A stretch of DNA of 64,000 bases from an uncultured Bacteroidales bacterium. GTDB lineage: Bacteria > Bacteroidota > Bacteroidia > Bacteroidales > P3. The translations under genes were made by a program, and so were the position numbers. The DNA is taken from positions 1-64,000 of the forward strand of contig ONEY01000003.1 of NCBI GenBank assembly GCA_900316965.1, in the 5' to 3' direction. Under the pieces are notes generated by a model. That model was not told where the DNA came from, made no database searches, and saw only the letters and a list, made by a program, of their open reading frames with translations. Positions 58,041 through 64,000 of the stretch are shown piece after piece; within the stretch, counting starts at the first letter, position 1; each line of letters begins with the position of its first letter.

Positions 58041-58631
58041 ATGGATGCTCTAAGTCCCTTTGCATTAATTATTGGTGCAATTTTTGTGAACAATGTTGTA
58101 CTTGCACAATTCTTAGGTATTTGCCCATTCTTAGGCGTATCGAAAGATGTAAAAAGTTCCTTGGGTATGGGCGGCGCAGTGCTCTTCGTCATGCTCCTTG
58201 CCACTTTGGTCACTTACCTTATCTACAAATACCTTCTTTTGCCCTTTGACCTTGTTTATCTACAAACAATAGCCTACATTCTGGTCATTGCAGGATTGGT
58301 ACAAATGGTTGAAATTGTTTTAAAGAAAATAGCACCCGCTCTTTACCAAACCCTCGGCGTTTTTCTGCCTTTGATCACCACCAACTGCGCAGTACTTGGC
58401 GTTGCCATTCTTGTCATTCAGAAAGATATGAACCTGCTACAAAGCATCATCTACGCTGGCAGCATAGCTATAGGCTTCACTTTGGCTCTGGTCATTTTCG
58501 CCGGCATACGAGAACAAATGGAACTTACTGGTGTTCCCAAAGGTATGAAAGGCGTTCCTATCGCCTTGGTAACAGCAGGTATTCTTGCAATGGCTTTCAT
58601 GGGTTTTGGTGGCATTGTTCCAACTCCTTGA
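58041..58631 (+). CDS. rnfA: Rnf/Nqr-family membrane protein RnfA
   Basis: A 196-residue inner-membrane protein with about six hydrophobic helices. IIGAIFVNNVVLAQFLGICP, with its cluster-linked Cys, FLPLITTNCAVLGVA and GFTLALVIFAGIRE are RnfA marks. RnfA and RnfE form the core of the ferredoxin:NAD+ oxidoreductase that pumps Na+ or H+. The other genes (rnfBCDGE) are not upstream, which is unusual because rnfA normally closes that operon. It has its own promoter and terminator here. Confidence 0.9.
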   Translation: MDALSPFALIIGAIFVNNVVLAQFLGICPFLGVSKDVKSSLGMGGAVLFVMLLATLVTYLIYKYLLLPFDLVYLQTIAYILVIAGLVQMVEIVLKKIAPALYQTLGVFLPLITTNCAVLGVAILVIQKDMNLLQSIIYAGSIAIGFTLALVIFAGIREQMELTGVPKGMKGVPIALVTAGILAMAFMGFGGIVPTP

Positions 58632-58655
58632 TATTGCCAAAATGTTAAAAAATAT

Positions 58656-58687
58656 AGCCGTTTTTGCTCAAAAAACGGCTTTTTTTA
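58656..58687 (+). terminator. Terminator of rnfA
   Basis: AGCCGTTTTT pairs with AAAAACGGCT around a short loop, followed by TTTTTT, 25 bp after the rnfA stop. Confidence 0.9.
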
Positions 58688-58770
58688 TGTTAAAACAAAA
58701 CTATAAATAATTTTTACAATACTGTATACCAATACAATACATGAATATTAAGAATTTTTAAACATTTATT

Positions 58771-58803
58771 TTTGTTTCAAGTAATAATTATGTAGTACTT
58801 TTG
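58771..58803 (+). promoter_or_regulatory. Promoter of the small lipoprotein gene
   Basis: TTTG (58771-58774), a 21-bp spacer and TACTTTTG (58796-58803). The start codon is 48 bp downstream. Confidence 0.8.
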
Positions 58804-58851
58804 CAACCTGAAACAACATTAAAACAACAACCAATTTAAATTCAAAAGACA

Positions 58852-59076
58852 ATGAAGAAAGTATTTTTTGCACTTGCAATTGCTGCTATGTTCTCTTTCG
58901 TTGCTTGCAACGGCAATAACGAACAAAAAGTTGACTCTCCTGCACCTGAAGCTACTGAAACCGAAGTTGCAGCTCCTGCTGAGAACAACGATTCAGCTAA
59001 TGTCAACTGCGCAGCTGACGAGAACGCTGAGGCTAACGCTGAGGCTACTACCGACGCTACCGCTGAGCAGAAATAA
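58852..59076 (+). CDS. Small Ala/Glu-rich lipoprotein
   Basis: A 74-residue lipoprotein: signal peptide with lipobox FVAC (Cys about 19), then an unstructured, acidic stretch rich in Ala, Glu, Asn and Thr (APEATETEVAAPAENNDS) with one internal Cys. No fold or function is recognisable. Strong promoter and terminator on both sides suggest an abundant single-gene transcript. Confidence 0.75.
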   Translation: MKKVFFALAIAAMFSFVACNGNNEQKVDSPAPEATETEVAAPAENNDSANVNCAADENAEANAEATTDATAEQK

Positions 59077-59111
59077 GCAACTGCATATTGCACTCGGATA
59101 GTTTCCGAAAG

Positions 59112-59145
59112 AAAAAAAGCCACACTAACGTGCGGCTTTTTTTTT
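59112..59145 (+). terminator. Terminator of the small lipoprotein gene
   Basis: AAAAAAAGCC-CAC pairs with GTG-GGCTTTTTTT around TAAC, followed by more T. It lies 35 bp after the stop. Confidence 0.9.
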
Positions 59146-59186
59146 ATTAAATATTCATTGAAAACTCCCATTTGAAAAAAAAATGT

Positions 59187-59194
59187 TACTTTTG
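59187..59194 (+). promoter_or_regulatory. -7 box of manC
   Basis: TACTTTTG, about 97 bp before the ATG. A TTTG at the usual distance upstream is not seen (one lies only 12 bp away). Confidence 0.5.
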
Positions 59195-59291
59195 CAAAAA
59201 ACTATACACTCTATTCTTTATATATCAATCTAAGAATTCCTAACTCTCTAAACAACTTGACTGACACTACATATTAACTAAACTTAAAAAT

Positions 59292-60353
59292 ATGATCAAC
59301 AAATACTGTATAATAATGGCCGGTGGTATAGGAAGCCGTTTCTGGCCATTAAGCAAGAACAACTACCCCAAACAATTCCTGGACATCCTAGGCACCGGCA
59401 AAAGTTTCATCCGAAGCACTTTTGAACGCTTCCTACCCATTGTCCCCGCCGAAAACTTCCTCGTGGTAACCAATGCAGCCTATAAGAATACCGTATTAGA
59501 ACATATCCCAGAGTTAAAACCCGACCAAGTACTTTGCGAACCTATGCGTCGCAACACGGCTCCATGTATTGCATACGCATGCTACAGAATATTATCTCAA
59601 CATCAAAACGCTCTCATCGCAGTAACCCCCGCCGACCATTTGGTGACCAACGAGATTGAATTTCACAAAATAATAAAAACTGGTTTCGATTTCGTTAGCA
59701 AAGAAAACAACCAAGAGGCTCTTCTAACCATAGGCATACAACCAAGCCGACCAGAAACTGGCTACGGATACATAGAACTTCATGAGGGAGACAATCCGCT
59801 CGGCACCGTTTCAGCCATACAAGGCTTCAAAGAAAAACCTAACCTTGAAAGAGCTAAAGAGTTCCTTGCCGCAGGCAACTACCTATGGAATTCAGGTATT
59901 TTTATCTGGTCTCTGCAAGGCATCCTTAAGGCTTACCACAAGTTCCTGCCAGAAATGGCGGAAATCTTTGATGGCGGAAAACAGCAGTTTGGCACCGACC
60001 AAGAGCAAAAATTCATAGATAGCCACTTTGCTCTATGCGAAAACATATCCATAGACTACGGAATAATGGAACGAGCCGAGAAAAGATACACTATCCCAGC
60101 CGAATTCGGCTGGAGCGACATTGGCACTTGGGGATCCCTTTTCACTCACGCAGGCAAAGACAACAACAACAACGCTTGCAAAGGCAAAACATACGTCCAC
60201 AACACCAAAAACTGTATAGTTAACGTTGAAGATGGTGTCGAAGCTATTGTCGAAGGTCTTGACGGCTATCTGGTAGCCTATCGCGACCACTCGCTTTTAG
60301 TATGCCAATTATCAAATGAGCAGCATATTAAAGAGTGGGTAGAGGAGCTATAA
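59292..60353 (+). CDS. manC: Mannose-1-phosphate guanylyltransferase
   Basis: A 353-residue enzyme that makes GDP-mannose from GTP and mannose-1-phosphate for glycan, O-antigen or fucose synthesis. The nucleotide-binding MAGGIGSRFWPLSK motif is near the N-terminus; then VTPADHLV, RPETGYGYIE, GFKEKPN and FGWSDIGTWGSL. It has only the nucleotidyltransferase part, without the phosphomannose-isomerase extension of some ManC proteins. A perfect hairpin terminator follows. Confidence 0.93.
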   Translation: MINKYCIIMAGGIGSRFWPLSKNNYPKQFLDILGTGKSFIRSTFERFLPIVPAENFLVVTNAAYKNTVLEHIPELKPDQVLCEPMRRNTAPCIAYACYRILSQHQNALIAVTPADHLVTNEIEFHKIIKTGFDFVSKENNQEALLTIGIQPSRPETGYGYIELHEGDNPLGTVSAIQGFKEKPNLERAKEFLAAGNYLWNSGIFIWSLQGILKAYHKFLPEMAEIFDGGKQQFGTDQEQKFIDSHFALCENISIDYGIMERAEKRYTIPAEFGWSDIGTWGSLFTHAGKDNNNNACKGKTYVHNTKNCIVNVEDGVEAIVEGLDGYLVAYRDHSLLVCQLSNEQHIKEWVEEL

Positions 60354-60360
60354 AAAACAT

Positions 60361-60388
60361 AAGGCGATAAGCTATAGCTTATCGCCTT
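60361..60388. terminator. Bidirectional terminator between manC and the small gene
   Basis: AAGGCGATAAGC and GCTTATCGCCTT make a perfect 12-bp stem with loop TATA, between the converging manC and the 58-residue gene. Confidence 0.85.
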
Positions 60389-60396
60389 ACATCTTT

Positions 60397-60573
60397 TTAG
60401 TTCAAAAACAACCGAACTTTCAGGCTTTTAACATTCACACAGCGAGTACAGCGTGCATAATTGAGGATATTCCTGATGACAAGTTCAGAAGGCTGAACGG
60501 TGCTCGCAGATTCCGAAGATGTATTTGTGCTTTTGGGGCGATAACCCCGTTTAAAATCGTACTCCTGCGTCAT
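60397..60573 (-). CDS. Small conserved Bacteroidales protein
   Basis: A 58-residue protein. The start MTQEYDFKRGYRPKSTNTSS at 60573 is chosen over an upstream TTG. The second half (QPSELVIRNILNYARCTRC, then SLKVRLFLN) resembles short Bacteroidales proteins ending in a similar ILNYAR and a final LN. The function is unknown. Its start lies 26 bp from the divergent EEP gene start, so the promoters must overlap the genes. Confidence 0.6.
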   Translation of the reverse strand: MTQEYDFKRGYRPKSTNTSSESASTVQPSELVIRNILNYARCTRCVNVKSLKVRLFLN

Positions 60574-60599
60574 AAGCACTTCTTTTTGAGTTGAACAAT

Positions 60600-61694
60600 A
60601 TGTCAATTACCTTTGTTAGGAAACAATCACGCATTAAAAACACAGAAAAACATTTTTTATTGTATAAAATCTGTTTTTTAACATTTTTCTGTTGTATTAG
60701 TTTTGAGAGTAAATCCCAAAATAACAATGAAGAAATATGTTATAGACTGGTTTTCTGGAATGTGGAAAACCTGTTTGACATCTGGGACGACTCAACAAAA
60801 AATGATGAAGACTTCACTCCTCGTGGCGAGAATCACTGGACAAAAGAACGTTATAATCATAAGCTAACAAATATATATAAAACCTTGGCTGCTTTGGGTC
60901 AGCACAAAAATGCTCATTTTGATATGCCTTGGATTGTAGGTCTGGCCGAGGTCGAAAACGATAAAGTGCTACGTGATTTATGCATGGGCACTCCTCTTCG
61001 CAGACACAAATACTGCTATATACACTTCGAATCACCAGATAGAAGGGGCATCGACAACGCTCTATTATATCGACAAGATAAATTTCACCCATTATACGCC
61101 AAAGCTATAACGGTCAGTGATAGCACTAAAGATTTTTTCACTCGCGATATTCTCTTGGTAAATGGTGTTTCCTCTCAAGGCGACACTCTGATCATATTGG
61201 TGAACCATTTTCCATCAAAACGTGGAGGCTCGGCAGCCGATTTGCAGCGTCAAGAAGTGGCAAGCATCCTACGACATACTATGGACTCTTTGCAAATATC
61301 TCATCCCTGCACAGGTATTGTTGTTATGGGGGATTTCAACGCATCGCCCGACGAACCTGAGATAGCTAAGACTCTTATGAAAAGAGACAACAATGACTTC
61401 ATAAACCTAATGTCAACAATAGAACCCGGCAAAGGCTCGCACAAATACCAAGGCAACTGGTCTTGCCTCGATCAAATAATAGTGTCCTCATCATTATGCG
61501 ACTCGTCAAGCTGTGCAAAAATGCATGTCATACAACACAGCGGACAAATATTTGACGCTCCGTTCCTTCTCGTCGATGACGAAAGGTATATGGGCAAGAA
61601 AGTTTTCCGTACCTACATGGCCATGAAATACCAAGGAGGATATAGCGATCACCTACCTGTATTTATTGACATTAAAACCGTCAACAAACACTAA
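60600..61694 (+). CDS. Exported endonuclease/exonuclease/phosphatase-fold protein
   Basis: A 364-residue member of the DNase I-like fold. A signal peptide (FLLYKICFLTFFCCISFESK) follows a basic start. The metal/catalytic motifs are FWNVENLFD, GLAEVENDKV, VNHFPSKRGG, MGDFNASPDEP and SDHLPVFID. It might degrade extracellular nucleic acid or dephosphorylate a phosphoester. The start is ATG 60600. Confidence 0.85.
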   Translation: MSITFVRKQSRIKNTEKHFLLYKICFLTFFCCISFESKSQNNNEEICYRLVFWNVENLFDIWDDSTKNDEDFTPRGENHWTKERYNHKLTNIYKTLAALGQHKNAHFDMPWIVGLAEVENDKVLRDLCMGTPLRRHKYCYIHFESPDRRGIDNALLYRQDKFHPLYAKAITVSDSTKDFFTRDILLVNGVSSQGDTLIILVNHFPSKRGGSAADLQRQEVASILRHTMDSLQISHPCTGIVVMGDFNASPDEPEIAKTLMKRDNNDFINLMSTIEPGKGSHKYQGNWSCLDQIIVSSSLCDSSSCAKMHVIQHSGQIFDAPFLLVDDERYMGKKVFRTYMAMKYQGGYSDHLPVFIDIKTVNKH

Positions 61695-61876
61695 TAAAAC
61701 CCTAAAAAGTGACCTCTATATATTTGTTTTCATGCTTGCTTATAGAGTCCAATAATTAATACGTTAGATTCGTACAATTTCGTGTTCAAAAGTATTACTT
61801 TCTACCTGCCCCGCAGGCATGCTACCTTGTTAAGCGAAACTATAATCTTTTCTAAACAGCGAATAAAACAATCAAG

Positions 61877-61926
61877 ATTTCGGTCTTTCTGCCCTTTTCT
61901 GCTTGTATTGCCCCCTCGCACAAGCA
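61877..61926 (+). repeat. 50-bp repeat, left copy
   Basis: This matches 63715-63764 at 49 of 50 positions, in the same orientation. The right third folds as a hairpin with a 7-bp stem, TGCTTGT/ACAAGCA, around 13 nt. The pair encloses the mini-ORF and the T9SS gene at 62153-63661. Confidence 0.85.
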
Positions 61927-61963
61927 TGCCGTTCGATAAAGTTTGAGTAAAAAAAAACTTATT

Positions 61964-61993
61964 TTTGATCATAATTGTATTTTTTTATATTTG
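61964..61993 (+). promoter_or_regulatory. Promoter upstream of the signal-peptide mini-ORF
   Basis: TTTG (61964-61967), an 18-bp spacer and TATATTTG (61986-61993). The spacer is one base shorter than usual. It could serve both the mini-ORF and the T9SS gene behind it. Confidence 0.6.
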
Positions 61994-62017
61994 CACATAA
62001 TATAAATATTAAACACC

Positions 62018-62113
62018 ATGAACAAGTATATAAAAATCATTAATTTAGCATTATTATCATTAGCTTTCTTCACCACTAAAGCACAGATAGGCTATAAACA
62101 CATGTCTCTGTAA
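62018..62113 (+). pseudogene. Truncated exported protein, signal peptide only
   Basis: A 31-codon frame. MNKYIKIINLALLSLAFFTT with KAQ is a complete signal peptide with its cleavage site, but the frame stops seven residues later (IGYKHMSL). It lies 39 bp before the T9SS gene. It is probably the stub of an earlier secreted protein gene; a leader peptide is also possible. Confidence 0.5.
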
Positions 62114-62152
62114 CTATTATTGTCGACAAACCTTAAATATAATCAATAAAAT

Positions 62153-63661
62153 ATGAAAAAATTATTAGTTATACTGGTTTTTTCATCGTTGTGCTATACA
62201 GCAACATCACAAGATACGATAACTACGAGTGACACAGGGTATCTCTTTCCACCCAATAGCGTCTTTTGTACTAGCTCTATGTATGGGACATATGAATGTT
62301 GGTTGTATGAAATACCGACGACTCCAGGCATGCGTATATATGGGCTCTCCACCTGTTTGGCTCAATGCCCAGGCGTTGGAACAACATTAAAGCTGATGAA
62401 ATACATAGGGCCGCCGTCATTTTTGGATAGCGCGGACAGTGATTACCATATTCGACAGGGGCTGTTTTTGAATATGCCGCCATCTTACTATTTTGAAAAG
62501 GTTGACGAGGTAAATATCTACTGCGGATGTCCGCCAACAAGACTGATACCCTCGGATGTGTTTGACACGGTATGGGCCCTTTATGAGGAACGGTTCAGAC
62601 GTCCATATATCACAGACAGTTCACGTTATTTTGTGGGGTGGGAAGGCATACCTGAATATCCTATAACAGGTTGGGTTCTTACCCGCCATTTTTGTCATGA
62701 TACTATATTTTGTGCGGAAATTGAAAAAATCATAGACTTCAATCCTGAAAATGATCCACCCTTCGGGGAATATGAATACACTCGATGTCGATTCTGGAAA
62801 AGTAGTTTTTCGAGAATTAACGTTTTCCCCATTCTTGACAGCTCATACCTGCCAGATCCGAATCGTACGTGTTTGCCGCGTTCATGCCCCTCGGTGTACG
62901 ACCTAAGGGTCTCGGCCTACCACAGGGACGCCTCATTCTTTTGGAGCGGCGACACGATGCACTGCGGATACGAGCTGGCGTACGGACTTGCAACAGAGCC
63001 TTACAGCGAATACAGCGTCATCAGCACAGCCGATACCATGTGCCTATTCGGATCCTTGATGCCGGAAACGGAGTATGCCTGTCGAGTGCGTGCCATGCGC
63101 TGCTACCCCGACGGTGACACGGTATGGAGCCGCTGGAGCGACACGGTGCATTTCCACCGACCGTACTATACCGTTGTCGCCCGACCCAACAACATTAACT
63201 GGGGCTATGTCAATGGTGGAGGGAGGTATGACCCGGACGTAGATGTCACGATACAGGCGCATCCTCACGGCACCAATCACAGATTTGTGGAGTGGGGGGA
63301 CGGCGACAACAGCAATCCCCGCACATTCACATTGGTGTGCGACACTGTGTTCGTGGCTTTTTTTGTCGAAGATACAGTTGCTGACACGACAGAGGTGCGT
63401 GTCGACCCCGTATTGGAGAGGCAGGCCACTGTCGTCAGGCCAAACCCTTTCGGGGACAAGCTTGAGGTGGAGTCGGATGTGGAGATTGAGGAGATAGAAC
63501 TTTGCGACATGAAGGGCAGGCTGGTACTAAGGAAGACATGCAATGCTTCTCGAGCCTCGTTGGCAACAGCGGAATTGCCAGAGGGTGTATACCTGCTGCG
63601 CATAAGAACATCGGAGTGCATATCAACGAGACAGGTCGTGAAGATAGGCGACAAACTGTGA
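62153..63661 (+). CDS. T9SS type A sorting-domain protein
   Basis: A 502-residue secreted protein: signal peptide MKKLLVILVFSSLCYTATSQ, a Cys- and Tyr-rich N-terminal domain of unknown kind (20-240), a fibronectin type III-like part (about 245-345, DLRVSAYHRDASFFWSGDT), an InlB-like module (HRFVEWGDGDNSNPR, CDTVFVAFFVED) and a C-terminal sorting domain (VRPNPFGDKLEVE, LPEGVYLLRIRT, VVKIGDKL). The N-terminal part has lower GC than the C-terminal half, so the gene may be mosaic. The role of the cargo is unknown. Flanked by the 50-bp repeats. Confidence 0.88.
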   Translation: MKKLLVILVFSSLCYTATSQDTITTSDTGYLFPPNSVFCTSSMYGTYECWLYEIPTTPGMRIYGLSTCLAQCPGVGTTLKLMKYIGPPSFLDSADSDYHIRQGLFLNMPPSYYFEKVDEVNIYCGCPPTRLIPSDVFDTVWALYEERFRRPYITDSSRYFVGWEGIPEYPITGWVLTRHFCHDTIFCAEIEKIIDFNPENDPPFGEYEYTRCRFWKSSFSRINVFPILDSSYLPDPNRTCLPRSCPSVYDLRVSAYHRDASFFWSGDTMHCGYELAYGLATEPYSEYSVISTADTMCLFGSLMPETEYACRVRAMRCYPDGDTVWSRWSDTVHFHRPYYTVVARPNNINWGYVNGGGRYDPDVDVTIQAHPHGTNHRFVEWGDGDNSNPRTFTLVCDTVFVAFFVEDTVADTTEVRVDPVLERQATVVRPNPFGDKLEVESDVEIEEIELCDMKGRLVLRKTCNASRASLATAELPEGVYLLRIRTSECISTRQVVKIGDKL

Positions 63662-63714
63662 TTCAAATTGACAACCACCGAAAACATCACCCCAAACATA
63701 GTAATATCTGCAAT

Positions 63715-63764
63715 ATTTCGGTCTTTCTGCCCTTTTCTGCTTGTATTGCCCACTCGCACAAGCA
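63715..63764 (+). repeat. 50-bp repeat, right copy
   Basis: Second copy of the element at 61877-61926 with one difference (A for C in the loop). It starts 54 bp after the T9SS stop and ends 15 bp before the terminator. Confidence 0.85.
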
Positions 63765-63778
63765 GTAATAATGTTAAA

Positions 63779-63812
63779 CAAAAAAGACTTTTCTTCTGAA
63801 AAGCCTTTTTTG
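63779..63812. terminator. Bidirectional terminator between the T9SS gene and the sigma factor gene
   Basis: AAAAAAG-CTTTTC pairs with GAAAAG-CTTTTTT around TTCT, with A and T tails for both directions. It separates two converging genes. Confidence 0.8.
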
Positions 63813-63838
63813 TTTTTATCTATATATCTATATTAAAA

Positions 63839-64000
63839 TTAGAATTCAACATACATGTTGTGTTCTCTGGCGAGACGACGCAGATTAATAATGGCATATC
63901 GCATACGGCCCAAAGCGGTGTTGATACTTACGCCTGTCTTTTCAGCTATCTCTTTGAAGTCATAGCGTCCATAATGACGCAAAATAACAACACGGCGCTG
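63839..64000 (-). CDS. Sigma-70 family RNA polymerase sigma factor, C-terminal part
   Basis: The final 53 residues of a sigma factor that continues past the window. The region-4 helix-turn-helix is clear: RHYGRYDFKEIAEKTGVSIN, then TALGRMRYAIINLRRL, and the protein ends EHNMYVEF. The NTALGRMRYAI segment occurs in a conserved Bacteroidota sigma factor. The regulon cannot be inferred from this piece. Confidence 0.88.
   Translation of the reverse strand, partial: QRRVVILRHYGRYDFKEIAEKTGVSINTALGRMRYAIINLRRLAREHNMYVEF

Larger units (their letters stand above)
61695..62152. other. Spacer with 50-bp repeat and a signal-peptide mini-ORF
   Basis: This 458-bp stretch has the left copy of the 50-bp repeat (61877-61926), a promoter (61964-61993) and a 31-codon frame (62018-62113), each described separately. 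A small CCTGC/GCAGG hairpin near 61805 is the only other structure seen. Confidence 0.6.

Noticed and set aside
61877-63764. CRISPR array
   Set aside because: Only two copies 1.8 kb apart, with a normal gene between them; no spacers or cas genes.

Overview
The window looks like a chromosomal segment of a Bacteroidales bacterium (phylum Bacteroidota). The evidence is internal. Two proteins carry type IX secretion (T9SS) C-terminal sorting domains, and a GldD gliding/secretion lipoprotein is present. Promoters follow the Bacteroidota pattern TTTG-N19-21-TAnnTTTG, genes mostly lack Shine-Dalgarno sequences, and SPII lipoproteins and glycoside hydrolases of gut or environmental Bacteroidales type occur. 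The genus cannot be fixed from the sequence alone.

Layout. 1-8.5 kb: housekeeping genes: the tail of a T9SS cargo protein, a TrmH-type rRNA methyltransferase, hldD, two exported proteins, gldD, a miniature methyltransferase-like gene, pcm, thiL and eno. 8.5-11.0 kb: an accessory patch with a very pyrimidine-rich coding strand, holding a tandem DUF6266 protein and a lipocalin-like lipoprotein. 11.0-20.9 kb: a compact defence island bounded by an exact 19-bp direct repeat. It holds a TcmP remnant, a DUF2971 protein and a type I restriction-modification operon, hsdM-hsdS-fic-hsdR, whose Fic gene contains a frame-breaking 11-bp tandem repeat. 20.6-28.5 kb: three exported glycoside hydrolases (GH92, GH106, GH28-like) bracketed by two diverged copies of an unidentified non-coding repeat (A and B). 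28.7-47.4 kb: the merged str-S10-spc-alpha ribosomal supercluster, all on the minus strand, from rpsL to rplQ, with one clear promoter and one clear terminator. Its rplC gene appears to have lost and frameshifted its C-terminal end. 47.9-63.7 kb: mostly plus-strand genes: an S41 protease, a thioredoxin-like protein, a Nudix hydrolase, Mrp and NifU-like Fe-S proteins, a cobalamin adenosyltransferase, small conserved proteins, TatD, an OadA-like carboxyltransferase without the biotin lysine, an isolated rnfA, manC, an exported EEP phosphatase/nuclease and a second T9SS cargo gene flanked by a 50-bp repeat. The window ends inside a sigma-70-family factor on the minus strand.

How the genes work together. 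The ribosomal block is a single expression unit for ribosome, translocon (SecY), RNA polymerase alpha and translation factors. The hsd operon gives sequence-specific DNA modification and restriction, and the Fic protein may add a switchable toxin-like or AMPylation activity. GH92, GH106 and GH28 suggest removal of mannose, rhamnose and galacturonate from complex glycans, but no SusC/SusD pair is present. Mrp, NifU-like protein, PduO-type adenosyltransferase, OadA-like protein and RnfA fit Fe-S, B12 and ion-coupled anaerobic metabolism.

The points most worth a second look are the 11-bp repeat in fic, the 19-bp repeat around the defence island, the A/B repeats around the CAZyme cluster, the rplC lesion, the 50-bp repeats around the second T9SS gene, and the lysine-less biotinyl domain. 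No tRNA, rRNA, CRISPR array, transposase or integrase was recognised.
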